Shown: piece after piece, positions 34,386 to 47,580 of the stretch
Layout of the letters: every line of letters begins with the position of its first letter
Position numbering within the stretch: position 1 is the first letter of the stretch
Translations under genes and position numbers: made by a program
Assembly: GCA_025331565.1 (NCBI GenBank)
Contig: JAFREQ010000012.1
Coordinates: forward strand, 8,422,501 to 8,486,500
Source: Holacanthus passer
Taxonomy: Eukaryota > Chordata > Actinopteri > Pomacanthidae
DNA length: 64,000 bases
Reading direction: 5' to 3'
Notes under the pieces: generated by a model
What the model was told of the DNA's origin: nothing
The model's database searches: none
The model's input: the letters and a program-made list of their open reading frames with translations, nothing else

Positions 34386-34391
34386 AATAAA
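34386..34391 (+). terminator. Trypsin polyadenylation signal
   Basis: AATAAA, 107 bases after the stop codon, followed by a TG-rich stretch. Confidence 0.75.
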
Positions 34392-35884
34392 ACATCCTGT
34401 GTGAAGAGGAACACATCTGCCTTTCTCACACACACACGCACACACAAAGACAGCTCTCATCCAGACTTCACATTACAGTAAAATGACAGGTGTTTTTCTC
34501 TGCAGGGCTCTAAAACAAGTGTGTCATTAGCATGTGTGCTTGAAAAGCCACTTGTGCTCAAGCAGCGTAATTCATAGCTTTAGGTAGCGTGACTGTAAAT
34601 CAACACGGAGTATCAAAGACTGTAATATACCGTGTAGCAGATCTAGTTGCCTCCCTTGCTGTCACAGTGTTTGGCTCTACGAGCTCTGACTCAGAATGAC
34701 TTTGCAGTGAATGGGCAGACGTGTTTCTTCCTCAAGGATGCCTCAGTAGAACAGAACAGAGGAACAAACCTGACATTTACAGTCAGCCAGCAGTAAATCA
34801 CTGGGGGCAAAAAATGCTGCTACACTGCTCTCTGTGGGCTGAAACTATAAAACATGCTGCACGCTCTTGCCACACACCATAATCACTGATTATGGAGCAC
34901 TGCTACATACAGTATGTGGTACTGAGACAGTTGACTATCTAGTAACTATTTCAGCCAAAGTTCATCATATATGAGAATACAATTGGAACTCATGATACAT
35001 CGGTTGAATATTAATGTTAGTTTGTGTTTTGAGTGAAAGTATGAACGTAGGTGGAGATTATGAATTTGAGCCTCTAATGGAGTCACTAATTCCTGACCTT
35101 TCACACAGCTCTGTAACCTCTTTGTGGAAAGGCATGAACTGGCAATCAAGCAGCATCAGGTGCACATATGAGAATACTCAATCACAAAACCCCCAAATGA
35201 TTTAAGTGGATTTTGGTTGCCTGGGTGTGGCTCAGAGCAGAGGGGTGAGTCACCAGGCATTTGCTTGACCACCAAATAAAGACCTAACGAGGTTTCTGTG
35301 GACTCATGTGCTGTGCACAATAAAGCTCTCATCTCTACGAACCACTGGATGCTGCACTTGTTTTGGAAACATGGTTTTGGATTGGATGTTGATTTTGGCT
35401 ACACAGCTGTCCGTGTTTTGAATCCTACACGGATCCACAAACCATATTTACGAGCGACTCAGAAGTTCTGGCGGCTTGGTAAAAGAGTCCTTCTCTTTTC
35501 CGCAGTGTCCTTTACAGTAGACCTTCTTGATGTGGTTGCAGACTAATGCAGTTTATCCCTCTGCAATGATTTTATTGCTCACTTTAGCTTTGACCTTTTT
35601 CATGAAAATGGAGCTATATAAAGGAAATAAAGGCAGAGGAAAATAGCTGATTGACTGAGTAATAATCTAATAGTATTGGCATGTCAAAGGATTCAATAAA
35701 ATAACACAGGCTTATATCAAATGTTTAATGGAGAAATGTGGAGCATATTGGATGTGATGATCATTAAGTGTGATGAAACAATACCGAGGAAGCAGCATGT
35801 CATTTGTAGCCATTGAAGTCTTTTTCCGTATATAGAGTTGCATATGGCAAGCTAGCACACAGCTGACGCCTTACAATGCACTTG

Positions 35885-36425
35885 TGACGTTTAGGGGTTA
35901 CTTTAAATCGGACCCAGGAGTGAGACACAGAGGGATTTATTCACAGAGAAATTCCAGGATTTAGAAGAAAACAATAAGGTTATGACTAAGACTAGAATTA
36001 CTGGTGGAGCGATGTTACTTCAGTGGTTGGTAGGTGGTCAGGTGCTGAGGCAGAACGGCAGGAGACATGCAGGTGGAGCAGGGAGGGACGTGCACAAGAG
36101 AGACAAAGCCAACGAAACACTGAGATACAGGAAACACTTGTAGAAAGGGGCAAAGAAAGGGGAAAACAGGGAAACAATAGTAACAAGGGAGCATAGAAAC
36201 ACTACAGACAGAGAAAGGGAACAATCTGATGTGATGAGGGCAGATGGGATGCAGGTGTGTCCCCCAGCACCTGAGACATGCCCCCAGCCACAGCAGCAGT
36301 GCCTGAACAAAAAAACCAAAGAAACAACCCCAAACCAAAAACACCGGAGCACAAAACCAAAAATGCACAGAAAACAAACCAGAAAACACACAAAAATAAA
36401 CCAAGAACTCAAAACCACAACAACA
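35885..36425. repeat. Dispersed repeat, copy A
   Basis: Same orientation and order of words as copy B at 50990-51570. Shared blocks include GACCCAGGAG, GAGACACAGA, TTCCAGGATTTA/CTCCAGGATTTA, TTACTTCAGTGG/TTGCTTCAGTGG, GGTGCTGAGGC, GCCTGAACAAAA and a CA-rich tail. It is a non-coding interspersed element with imperfect terminal inversion; the family was not identified. Confidence 0.65.
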
Positions 36426-37974
36426 GTGCTTGTTTTTAACTGTTCAGTGTTTGGGCTCAATAAAAAAAAAAAAAGGATGAGTGACAATCCTTTAAAGCCT
36501 AACAAAGATAAAACAAAGACACAGCTGCTAGGATCTAAACCTGGCTCACCAGAACAAATCACGAGTTAACACAAGTTAAATGTCTTGGTGTTATTTAGGA
36601 TTTTAAGCTTTGAAGCCCATATTGGTAAAGTGACCGAGACAACATTCTTCCACCTGCAGAAAAGTTGTTCTTAACAAAGCAGGATGCAGAGAAATTAATT
36701 CATGCTTTCGTTTACAGCAGGTTTGAGGATTGTATCTGATAGCAAAAGTTCAGTTAACTCTTTAACAAAGACGAGGAAAGAGAGCACATTACTTCTTTCT
36801 TTTAGAATTGATTTTAAGGTCCTTTTACTCACACACAAAGCAACAGACCAAAACACTGATACAGCAACAAAAGCCCTCAGGTGATCTGATGCTGATATTT
36901 AACTCTTCCTTCAGTGTGGACATTTTAAAAATCTTCTTATTGTGGCAGACATTCAGTTAATGTAGTATGTTTTTATCTCTTTTTACTACCATTTTTACTA
37001 CTTTTATTTCCCTGCCTTTTTATTGGATCTTTAATTCTATTTTTATGAACTCTTTTTTTTTTTTTTGCATTTGTCTTTTGTGTTTTTGTTTTTATGCCAA
37101 ACTGTAAAATACACTGAGCTGTATTTTATGTATGAAATGTGCTGCACAAATAAAAAGTTTTTTTTATTATCGTTATTCTCATGGAGCACTAAGTGAAACA
37201 CGAGGCTGCTTCTTTAAAACAAAATACAGTACAGTGTTGCAAAGCACATTAATGAAAACACACAGATCTCGTGGAGAATCCCCACATATAATAACACAAC
37301 CAGTAAGTGAGGCCAGTTCCCCCGTCTCTGCTCACCCTGACTGGCACAGCCTACATACATGACATCAGCTGCCTGGTGGCTTCTATTTAGGTCTGACATG
37401 AAATGTGTTGATGGCCCAGGCCAGCTCCTGCGGCTAAGGGTGTGGACCCTCATGAGCGGTCAACAGATTTCCCTGCAAAGAAACTCTCCAGGGATGTAAT
37501 CATGGTTAAGTCAGGACAGTGGCAGCAATGCAGTGAACCAGAGGGGGCAGCGTTAGTCCTGTGAAGTCAGAGATTAGTAGTGTAGAGACAAGACTTCCTT
37601 TTGCTGTGTGACACCAGCTTGGACTCCTCTCCTATTACACATTTCAACTACAAAGACCTACACCCCCACCACCCCCACCCACTGCTTCAGATTTTTTTTT
37701 TTAAACTTGCAGTTTCAGATATGAGCCAGCAGAGGGCAACGTCCAACTTGTGTACAAGCTTGATTGCAGCAACTCATCTTTTCTCTCTCAAGGTTAATGT
37801 GTTTGAGCATTATGTTCAATGGACTCACAGTTTCTTCTGAATAACTTCACTATCCTGAACTACTGACTGCAATACTTTCTATGTTTGTGCAGACACCTGT
37901 ATATCTGTACAATACAGCAGGTTGGACAAAATAAAATAAAATAAAACAAAATGTTATTAAATTGAATAAATTAT

Positions 37975-38030
37975 TGTGAATTTCCCCACTGTGGGACGAA
38001 TAAAGGTTTATCTTAAAGGTTTATCTTAAA
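37975..38030 (+). repeat. Retroposon 3' tail
   Basis: TTTCCCCACTGTGGGACGAATAAAG followed by two GGTTTATCTTAAA units. This is the same tail type as at 5935 and 12305. Confidence 0.55.
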
Positions 38031-38280
38031 TTAGGGCTTGGTTAATATCAGGTCTGAGGTAGGTTATTTGGCTTTCAGAGGAAAACTGGGATCAAGAAGA
38101 AGAACAAACCTCAGAATAAGTTCCAAGCAGAAATAAGTCCAAGTAATAAATTAAGTCTAAATTTAAAGAAGTAAATGAGAAAATGTTCAAACATAATGGT
38201 CAAAAAAAAAAAAAAAAAAACTACAACCAAAGAGAAGTCATAGCACAAGGATGGAGTCGTCGTGCTGCAGCGCCGCCTCC

Positions 38281-38383
38281 TGACGCAAGGCTGAGTCAGC
38301 GGGGACGCGCGTAATTGATAATTACCAAGACATAAAAGCGCGCGCACGGCTCCATCCCAGCCTCCGACCTGGAGGCTTATAAA
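38281..38383 (+). promoter_or_regulatory. has1: has1 promoter
   Basis: A TATA box TATAAA at 38378-38383 lies about 25-30 bases before the inferred start of exon 1. Upstream are an ATF/C-EBP-like TGACGCAA (38281-38288), an AP-1 site TGAGTCA (38292-38298), a homeobox-like palindrome GTAATTGATAATTAC (38311-38325) and a CpG-rich segment. AP-1 and ATF sites fit an inducible, stress-responsive gene. Motif evidence only. Confidence 0.6.
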
Positions 38384-38407
38384 GGCACCAAACTTCCAGC
38401 TGCCAGA

Positions 38408-38464
38408 CAAGAGAAGCAGACAGTGGATGTGTCGCATTTTACAGGCAGAGGAACTTGGCAGAAG
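38408..38464 (+). other. has1: Non-coding exon 1 of has1
   Basis: The donor GCAGAAG|GTATGA ends the exon at 38464. The start is estimated from the TATA box. The 810-base intron runs to the acceptor TTTTAG|CTAAAG at 39274/39275, thirteen bases before the start codon. Confidence 0.55.
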
Positions 38465-39287
38465 GTATGACTGAAAATAAACTTTGTCATGTGTTTAGTT
38501 ACTTTTTTTTCATTTCTGTTTTACTGACAAATTACTTGTAAATACAGTGTAATTCAATTGAAGTACTTCTGAATCATCATGGTCAATAATACGAGAAGAT
38601 ATGATTTAAAAATACTTCAGATTTGTGGCCACAGATTCTTTTACATGTTACATTTATATTTTTATTTTAAGTTTTTTTTAAATTATTTGATAGTAAATCC
38701 AGCCAATTGATCAGCACAGGTGTGTTATACAGACACTTTGTTTGGTCACCTAATGTTTCTGTCAGAATAATGTATTGTCCTGTTTCATTGTTTGAGATGA
38801 TTAAATATAACTTGTAGCCTGCAGTGTTTGTACATGTATTAAAGGTGATTTTATATTCTTAAATACTTAGAATATCATTTGAGTAAAATGTCATTGAATA
38901 CATTTTAAAAAGTTAAAAGAAAAGGTGAATTTTTTGGATTGTCTGTATATTATTAAAGCTATAGCTTCTGAATGTGTTTGTATACAGTTGTGTATAGCTG
39001 TCAGTGATATACGTTCTTGGACTAACAGACTAAGAGGATTTTAAAAAACTGGAGTTTAAAGCTTTTTTAATGCCTGGCAGCTGTACTATTTTCCAACTCC
39101 TATAGCTTGTTAACATGTCTTACAACAGTCCACATAAAACAACAAATTTCATTTAATACACCCTTTTTTCCATGATGAGTGTCTGTGTACATTTTATGCA
39201 TGAGCAGGACCAGTAGGCTTCCATCCTTCATTCATGTACAAGCCATACTAACATGTGGCGTCTGTGTCTTTTAGCTAAAGAAACACA

Positions 39288-41310
39288 ATGGAGCTGAAAC
39301 CTTTATTGAAGAAGCTGGGCTCAATAATCCGTGCCATCCTCACGTTCCTCTTTGCCCTGCTGGTCCTGGGCGTGATGGTTTGGGCCTATGTGCAAGGTTT
39401 CCAGCTCGTCACCTCCAAGTACGGAATCATCTCCTTTGGCTTTTACGGTCTGCTCCTCACGCTCCACGTGTTGGTCCAGAGTTTCTTCGCCTTCGTCGAG
39501 CACCGGCGGATGAGAGCTCGCACAGTCCCGTGCACCTTCACCAAAACCATCGGCTTCACTATATCGGCCTATCAGGAGGACCCTGAATATCTCAGGGAGT
39601 GCCTCAACTCCATCCGGGCCCTCAAGTATCCCCCTGAACTGCTGCGCATCATCATGGTGATAGACGGGAACACAGATGATGACCAGTATATGATGGACAT
39701 GTTCAGAGAGGTGTTTGCTGACCAAGACCCCGGCTGTTTTGTGTGGAGAAACAACTACCACACGTGGGACCCCACCAAAGAACTGGCGACAGAAATGAGC
39801 CCAGGATGGGACGCTCATTATATTATAGGAGAGGATCCACAGAGGAAAGAGGTAGAGCACTTGATCCAGAGCAAGAGGTGCGTGTGCATCATGCAGAAGT
39901 GGGGCGGCAAGCGGGAGGTGATGTACACAGCGTTTAAAGCACTGGGGTCATCAGTTGACTACATACAGGTATTTATTCTTCTTTTAAAATTCATATTCCT
40001 GGTTATTTGTCAGTTCATTTTCTGAGAAGAAAATAGCACATTTTTCACGACGACTCGCTTCCTCTTTCCCCAGGTGTGCGACTCGGACACCAAGCTGGAC
40101 CCTCTGGCCACTGTGGAGCTGTGTAAAGTGCTGGAGAGCAACCCCAAGTACGGTGCCGTGGGTGGAGATGTGATGATCCTCAACCTGAAGGAGTCTTACA
40201 TCAGCTTCATGAGCAGTCTGAGGTACTGGATGGCTTTCAACATCGAGAGGTCCTGCCAGTCCTTCTTCAACTGTGTGTCCTGCATTAGTGGTCCTCTGGG
40301 TAAGAACATTTCTACATGTCAAGCAGTGGCAGTCTTGGCTTTAATGCACTCTTATGAATCACTGCAACTAATATTTCTTTGTATTTGTTGAAGGTCTGTA
40401 CAGGAACGATCTCCTCCAGCAGTTTCTGGAGTCCTGGTACAATCAGAAGTTTCTGGGAACTCACTGCACATTTGGTGATGACAGGCATCTCACAAACCGT
40501 ATGCTGAGCATGGGCTATGCTACAAAGTAAGGAACTTTATTGTGCACAGACACGACCTCAGACACAATCACCTTGATGCTGTAGTCTTTGCTGTAATGAT
40601 GTTTCATAGATCTTATTTTTGCCGTTTCCCTCAGATACACAGCCCGCTCCAAATGCTACACGGAGACACCAGCTCAGTTTCTGCGCTGGCTCAACCAGCA
40701 GACTCGCTGGACCAAATCTTACTTCCGCGAGTGGCTCTACAACGCAATGTGGTGGCACAAGCACCACCTGTGGATGACCTACGAGTCCATCGTCTCAGGT
40801 ATCTTCCCCTTCTTTGTCACCGCCACCATCATCCAGCTGTTTTGGACGGGCACGCTGTGGGACCTCCTCTGGATCCTGTGCTGCATTCAGCTGATCGGGC
40901 TGGTGAAGGCGGCTTACGCCTGCATCCTGCGCAGAGACATGATGATGGTGTTTATGTCCCTCTACTCAGCTCTGTACATGACCAGTTTGCTTCCTGCCAA
41001 GTACTTTGCCATTCTCACCATGAACAAAAGCAGCTGGGGGACGTCAGGCAGGCGTAAGCTTGTAGGCAACTACATCCCCCTCCTTCCTCTGTCAGTGTGG
41101 GTGGCCATTTTATTAGGTGGGCTCTTTTACACTATCTACAAGGAGAGTCAGCTGGACTGGTTAACTCCAGCCAAGATACTCGAGGCCAAGTTTCTTATTT
41201 TTGGCTGTGTGGCGTACACGTGTTACTGGCTGCTTATGATGTTCCTCTACTGGGTGTGGTTTCGCAGGTTATGTAGGAAACGAGCCCAAACTTACAAAGT
41301 GAACGTGTAG
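39288..41310 (+). CDS. has1: Hyaluronan synthase 1
   Basis: Plasma-membrane family-2 glycosyltransferase that polymerises UDP-GlcUA and UDP-GlcNAc into hyaluronan and extrudes it. Coding exons 39288-39968, 40074-40299, 40394-40526 and 40635-41310 join in phase to 571 residues, close to the usual HAS length. There are two N-terminal membrane segments (about 16-37 and 45-68). The catalytic domain has AYQEDP, VIDGN, the DSD metal/UDP motif (Asp230, Asp232), GDDRH (330-334) and the QQTRW product-binding motif (368-372), followed by several C-terminal membrane spans. HAS1 rather than HAS2/3 is indicated by the N-terminal WAY-G stretch, MFREVFADQDP, YNQKFLGTHCTFGDD, GRRKL-NY-PLLPL and the RRLCRKR...V tail. 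It is convergent with spaca6, as recalled for human 19q13.41. Confidence 0.95.
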
Positions 41311-42325
41311 GTCCAAAGTGAAGAGAGAGGGGAGATAATTTATTTGAACTTAACCATTGACCTTATTTTATTCTGATGAACCTTATTTATTTAAACTGAT
41401 GGACAGGAGCATTTCATGCAGCTGCTGTGGCCCCACCGCCCCCCATGTGAAGCAAATGAATAGATATTGATGAACTAACTTCTATATTACTAGAGAATTT
41501 TAAACAAGGAAAAACATCACTAATACCTATGTATATGTGAGGACAAACGTCTGACTCATATGGAGATGCTGACATTTAAATGCAACTGTACTGAGGGCTT
41601 TTGGGCCCATGCACTTCTCAGGTTTCTCTTTGCCAGATGATGATGGCAGAGATGGCCTCCCGTCAGATATTTATTCATGATATCTAAAGATCGGAAAAGT
41701 GCTATTTAGATAACATTTTTTTGTATTTAAGGTTGTGGGTAATGGATCTTGGGTTATGTGTGTGTAGATTACTTTAACAACACCAAGAAGTCTACACTCG
41801 GATACTTGACTGTGTCAGTTTAGTGACCATTACTTCACCACTGTTGTTATTGCACTGGATCCTGGATGGCACTTACTGCAGTGTTGCAGAGCTACTTGAA
41901 AATGACAGAAAATGGCAGTTATAGTATTGCGCAGTGGAAAAAATGTGTGCAAGCAGAAAAACAGAAACTGTGCCTCTATGAGAAAACTGAAAACTAAACA
42001 ATGATAATGACGCTGTGGCCGACGACCAAAACATGGAGTCACTTACTGGAGCCTGAAATGATGGGGACTGATGTTTCTTTAAATATTATATTTTATCTAA
42101 TTGCTGTATACCTACTCTGTTGATTGTATGGGTGTACTGAGTAAGATGCACTTTGTTTAATTTTATATTACTAAGGATAATTGACAAAAACACAAGGCTT
42201 TTAAATATGTCTTTTGAGCAATATGCTTGTTGTGATGGCTGGAAATTGTCTGAAAATGTGAATAAACTGATGGTTTTGGGAGCTTGTACAGAAATGAAAA
42301 AATAAAATATTTTTCTAATGTGTAC
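41311..42325 (+). other. has1: has1 3' UTR
   Basis: About 1 kb ending at AATAAA (42301-42306), with an earlier AATAAA near 42262. AU-rich words (TTATTTATTTA near 41384) suggest mRNA instability control, typical of inducible HAS transcripts. This is an inference. Confidence 0.65.
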
Positions 42326-42424
42326 AGTTCTCTTTTCTTTGGATCAAAATCACACAATTTACAGAGAGCGACAGAATGTGAAAATGCCTGAAGTCAGGGA
42401 GCAGGCTAAGTGACAAGGAGAATC

Positions 42425-42541
42425 TGGGTTCAGCTGTGGGGCCGGGCCTGTCTGTGTGGAGTTTGCATGTTCTCCCTGTGTTTGTGTGGGTTGCGTCTGG
42501 ATGGCTCCATCATCAATAAATAAATAAATAAATAAATAAAA
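42425..42541 (+). repeat. SINE fragment with (AATA)n tail
   Basis: The segment GTGTGGAGTTTGCATGTTCT and onward matches, from memory, a core shared by many teleost SINEs. It is followed by CATCAATAAATAAATAAAT, a simple A-rich tail. The 5' tRNA-like part is missing. Confidence 0.6.
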
Positions 42542-42544
42542 TAT

Positions 42545-43325
42545 TATGAATATTTATGCATATTTACTTAATACTTGATATGAACTTGATATATGAACTG
42601 CACATTTCAGGTCACTAAACACAGGCAGTAATGCCAGTGGAAGCGGAAGTGCTGTGTTGTTACTGATGCCATCACATTGAGTCAAACACTACTCGTCTGC
42701 TTTCTTTTCTGCTTTTTTCCCCTTGTAATCTAGAGGTGGGCAGAAAAGCCATTGTTTGTACAAATCACAGCAAGCAGCTGTGTCATGTGGTGATGTGAGT
42801 AAACTCACACGCTGGAAAGGTTCACTATTTTAAAAATGGCAACATTTCCTAATCCTTCCGTAAAGAGTTCATATGTTACAATAACGAAAACAACAGATAA
42901 ATATTGCATGAGGAATTAAGATTATTGCGTCTCTTATAGTTTGAGTTGAGTTGAGTTTGACATGTTCAGTATCAGTATCACGCTCAAGGGCTTATATAAA
43001 GAAGTATCTGTGAACAAGGCCGTCAACAGTTATATAAACTGGGTGGGAAAGCGGTGGGAGTGCGTGCACAGTCACTTCCAGGACAGCAGTGACACACAGT
43101 GCGTGTGGTGTCCCGGCCATCGCTAACTTCAGGACAACGCCACCTGCCTGTGACAGTGATGATGCCTGCATGTCGGTGAGGCAGTCCACCCCTCCTCCTG
43201 ACGACCAGCTGCTGCGTCTAACCACAGGTAATGTGAGGAATACTCTTCTCTAAGGTTTCTGGCAGTGTGTTTAGAGGATGTGCGGACTGGCTGGCTTAGC
43301 AGTGCCATCATTTCAATGTGTGTCC
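42545..43325. other. Non-coding stretch after has1
   Basis: No gene is supported; reading frames near 42992-43365 have no domain. Confidence 0.35.
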
Positions 43326-43329
43326 AAGG

Positions 43330-44530
43330 CCTCCACTGTCGTCTCTGCGTGAAACCGGTCTTCACTGTCCTGCCTCAACAACGACTGTCCTGCTGTACTC
43401 ACACTGATCATCACAAAGTGCTTCGAGAGGCTCATTGTGAAGAAGACTCTTCTGCCTCCCTCACTGAACCTGCTGCAGCTCAGGTATCATCCCAACCATA
43501 GACGATGCCATCACCATCACCGATGCCGTAACAAATTTCTCTGTGTTGACCTGACGGAGAACCTCACCTGGACCCTCAACACCAGCATCATACCCAAGAA
43601 ATCCCAACAGAGTCTCTACTTTGTGTGAAGGCTAGCATCACCATGTTCTACACAGGGACTATTGAGAACATCCTGAGCAGCGGCATCACTGCCTGCTTTG
43701 AAAATCTCTGTTTACAAGATGCAGCAGTGGAAAGTGAGGAAGTAAGTCTCTCTGCCCTCCATCACACACATTTACATCACAGCCACAAAGCCACCAGCAT
43801 TGTGGATGACCCCATACGCCCCTCACAGAAACTCTGTATTTGTCTGGCAAAAGGTACAGTACCAAAGCATTCAGATCCTCACAACCAGACGGTCTGACCA
43901 GACAACCGTCATCAGACACCTCAATATCCAGTGACTGGACTGACAACCCCACACACACACCCACACATACACACACAAACGCACACACACAAACATACAT
44001 GCATATGCACACACTCAAACACATATGCTCATACTCACTTGAACATCACTCCACTTCTCTTGGATGTACTGTAAGGACCACTTGCTTACACAGCATTTTA
44101 TGTTACTATTATTATTTTTTCACAGTATTTAACATTTACATTTTCAGTCATACATTCACAGCAGCTTATGTTTACATTAAAGCACTTTTTAACGAATACA
44201 TATATATAATATATTGATCTGTTTTTGTAATTTTGTACAGCACTGTGCAGTTTGCAGCAGTTACATTCACAACAGTTTTTTAATTGTCCAAACAGTTCTG
44301 AACTACTATTAAACAGTTTTTCATTTTGCATTCTGAGTCATTTTTTGCACAGTCTTAGTAATGCTTGCACAAATGCACTTCATGTCATCTTGTGTAGATT
44401 TGTGTTGTCTCTTGTTATGTAGACTCTTGTGTTGTTCTATGTGGCACCATGATTCAGGAGGAACGTTGTTTCTTTGTCACTGTGAAGCAGCTGTATATGG
44501 TTGAAAATGACAATAAAGACAGTCTAATAA
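43330..44530 (+). pseudogene. Decayed LINE (Rex1/L2-like), 3' part
   Basis: Three frames on the plus strand give successive pieces of a non-LTR retrotransposon protein. TIDDAITITDAV is the RT finger/palm region. LTENLTWTLNTSIIPKKSQQ followed by LYF, then FYTGTIENILSSGITACF, is the post-RT region. ATSIVDDPIRPSQKL is the C-terminus. The central RT catalytic portion is missing, and frameshifts and stops are present. It ends at a CAATAAAGACAGTCTAATA-type 3' tail near 44510-44530. It is a dead, internally deleted copy. Confidence 0.75.
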
Positions 44531-47122
44531 GAGTCTCTCATCATCTCCACTGCCACATGGCTGCTGTTGTGCAATAAAAGGAGGGATTTTTACAACAGTA
44601 GACATTGACTAGATGACCACAAGACCACCGGCATCATCAGGAAACACTTCCCATACGACGCACCAGACACTATCTGCTTGACTATCTGCCAACTAGTCAG
44701 TGACTCAAGGCTCCTGATGGCGCTTAAAACTGTAGTTTGGAGGACAAGAATGTTTTCTCACATGAGTAAAAGTTTCGGGATTTCCTCAAGAGCAGCATTG
44801 ACGTTACTCATCAGATTGATGCCGTGTTTGGTCTCTAATAGCAACATGGATATTCTGGCCAAGCTGTAATCTGTGGATCTCAAAGCTCTGATGTGATTTA
44901 CTACAAAAAATCTCTTTCTGTACAGTAAGAGAGCCTTAATGAGTCAGGGAAAGGAGAGCAATGGAAAAAAAAAACTTTGGGTGCAAACCAAGAGTCTGAC
45001 GAAGCCAAACATCACTTCCCTCATGTCTGTTTTCAATTATCCTGTCCTCCCCCACCCTGTCTGGGCCTCCCTCAGTGACATCAGGAAGGAGGAACAGCTT
45101 CAGCTGGCACACGTGTTGGGGCACACGTTTGATCTCTTACAAATGGGAAGGAGAAGTACGGACCACAGAGCGTTGTGTTGCCTTCAGCACCAAACTCTGT
45201 TTGGTCAAATTACATTTTCACGTAGTCTTGAAGGAGGCTGTAATTTACACAGGACGGGGTGAATTTTTTTCAAACCGCACAAGCTCATCCAGAACATGTG
45301 AAAACCACCACAGAGGTTATGATTAAGACTGACTACGCCATAATTAATACAAGATGATGAGCAGAGATATAACATAGTAATCCACACATGTGGTGGATTG
45401 GAGGAAATAAGCAATACAAGGGTTATTATAATGTTTACAATATATCATTATAAATAATCACATGTTTTTGCTCTACACAACAACACATCAACATCCAAGT
45501 TTGTTTTCACTTTTATGTTGTGTTGTGGCTTGTGGTTGCCATATTTTCTACTTCCACCATTTTCAACTAGATTTATGGTCTACATTCAATTCCTTTTACT
45601 CTTTTCTGTACTGCATAAAAACAATATACAGAATACGAATGGAGAACTCTGTTAGATCATTTAGTTATTTTTGGCACACAGTATTTAGACAAATGAAGCT
45701 GAGGGTGTTCCCCAGTCTGCAGAGATTGGCTTTCATCTGACGACCTCAGGGTCAGCTGCAGCTTGCACACTCATACTGGTGGAGCTGCCATCATTTACTG
45801 GAAGTTGCGCTAAAACACATAGTTTGAAGCTGCATACCAGCGGACACCAATCAGAGCCCACAACTTTCCCCAAACGTTTTGAAGTAACAAAAATGTCCCA
45901 TTGTTGCTGGGCTGAAACTGCGGGTTTGGCAGAGTCAATTTTTTAAAATCACGACAATGAGCATCATTTCCCAAAGTTTGCCAATTGTTTCAGTGTCTGA
46001 AATATTTAATGAAATATAGATGGGGTCTGGATGAAGTCCAGAACCTTTGTGGTGAAAGTGGCATTTTTTAAATTTGTGAATTAATTGCATGGATAAATAC
46101 ATTATTACCTGAACCTCAGGTGCTATCTAATAAATAAATAAATGTGGTAATATCCTCATTATACCAGTCAGTGTAATTTCAAAAATGCCTGAACGGAGTA
46201 GTTGTTTCCTTGAGTTGTAATCAAAATCTCATTGTTTCTGCCTGAGATGGTACAGAAACACAACAGGGTAACAATTATGTCACACGTATTTGCCAAAGAT
46301 CAACTCTAGTGAAAATGAACTGATGGTCTCAATTTCTTCAAGAGAAAAGCCTATTTACAATGTTTAAAAGTGGTTTATAATTATGATAAATTGGAAGTAA
46401 ACAGGTGAATAAGTAGGCGATGATTGTCTCCTAGGATTGTGATGAATGTACAGCAAAACGTCAAAAGTTCAGTTACAGCTTCAGGAAAGAAATTCCACTT
46501 TTTACACACACAAATCTGAAAGAAAGGAGTTAACTACTCGAACGTTTTTGACATATGTTATATATGTATGACGTATGTACATATAACCTCAATGATGCTT
46601 TTGACGTCACGGCACTATTTCATCAGAGAGGCAATGCATAAAAGACTCAGCATACGGTTTAGGGGCAAGAGAGCTAATATGATCCAGACTAAACCACAAA
46701 AATAACCCAGATGCTTTTTCACATCCATACAGTTTACATTTCCTGCAGTGAGGCTTGTTACAATGCATCATTGGTTACGTTGGCAACTAAGCAACCCCTT
46801 GGAAAAAAATACAAGCAATCTGCCCATTAAATGACAAGTGAAGTGTTGAGTCATGTCTGACTATATTTAGATCCTCCACAAGTGCTTTATAAGACTCGCA
46901 GATCCCAGTTGGTCCTCACATTGTGTTTTCTCCACCAGTGAGACCAGGTCAGCTGAACTGTTACCAAGTTAAAATCTCGCACTTCTTCATCTAGTTTACG
47001 TTTCAAAAATAGTATGGCAGGGTTTTAAAAAACAAAACAAAAGAAGTATTATTAAGCAGATTTCTGAAAGACTAGGAATTCAGAAGAAAAGGAAAAATAA
47101 AGTTGTTTTGAATATTATGTTA
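44531..47122. other. Non-coding stretch
   Basis: AT-rich sequence with no supportable gene, RNA or intact element. Confidence 0.35.
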
Positions 47123-47123
47123 C

Positions 47124-47580
47124 AACCCTGATTCCAAAAAAGTTGCCAGTTGTTCATTGTCAGTTGGATGATGTGTGTAACATGAATAAAAACAACAAGC
47201 TGTGTTTACTGACAACGGTTTTACAAAGTGTTCCTGAGCCCATGTAGTAATCTCCTTTAGCGTTGAACCTCTCTCCATCCTTGCTTGTGAATGACTGAGT
47301 CTTTCCAGGATGAGCCTTTCATACCCAATCATGATACTATCACCTGTTACCAATGAACCTGTTTACCTGTGGAATGATCCAAACAGGTGTTTTTGGATCA
47401 GTCCACAACTTTCACAGTCTTTTGTTGCTCCTGTCCCAACTTGCTTGAAACATGTTGCTGTCATCAAATTCAGACTAAGCAGATATTTTCAAAATCAATT
47501 AAGTTGATGAGGTCAAACATTAAATATACTGTTTTTGTACTGTATTAAATCAAGGATATTTTCAAAGGGAACTTTTTGGA
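47124..47580. mobile_element. Fish DNA-transposon-derived repeat (ACAACCCTGATTCC family)
   Basis: It begins with ACAACCCTGATTCCAAAAAA and contains blocks such as CAGTCCACAACTTTCACAGT, CCTGTCCCAACTTGCTTGAA and CATCAAATTCA...AGCAGATATTT. I recall these as parts of a very abundant teleost interspersed repeat. The right terminal repeat is not intact. The family name is left open. Confidence 0.6.

Larger units (their letters stand above)
34400..38260. other. Spacer between trypsin and has1
   Basis: No gene is supported. It contains one copy of a dispersed repeat (35885-36425), a retroposon 3' tail (about 37975-38030) and an 18-base A run near 38203. Open frames on both strands at 36015-36569 lie in the repeat and are low-complexity. 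Confidence 0.45.

Noticed and set aside
36038..36562. 174-residue Phe/Leu/Cys-rich minus-strand frame resembling a membrane protein
   Set aside because: It lies within dispersed repeat copy A and a poly-A region. Hydrophobicity comes from T-rich repeat sequence, and copy B does not keep the frame.
38053..38072. TGAGGTAGGTTATTTGG, resembling let-7
   Set aside because: Only the seed-like first eight bases match. The rest differs, and no complementary arm for a hairpin is present.
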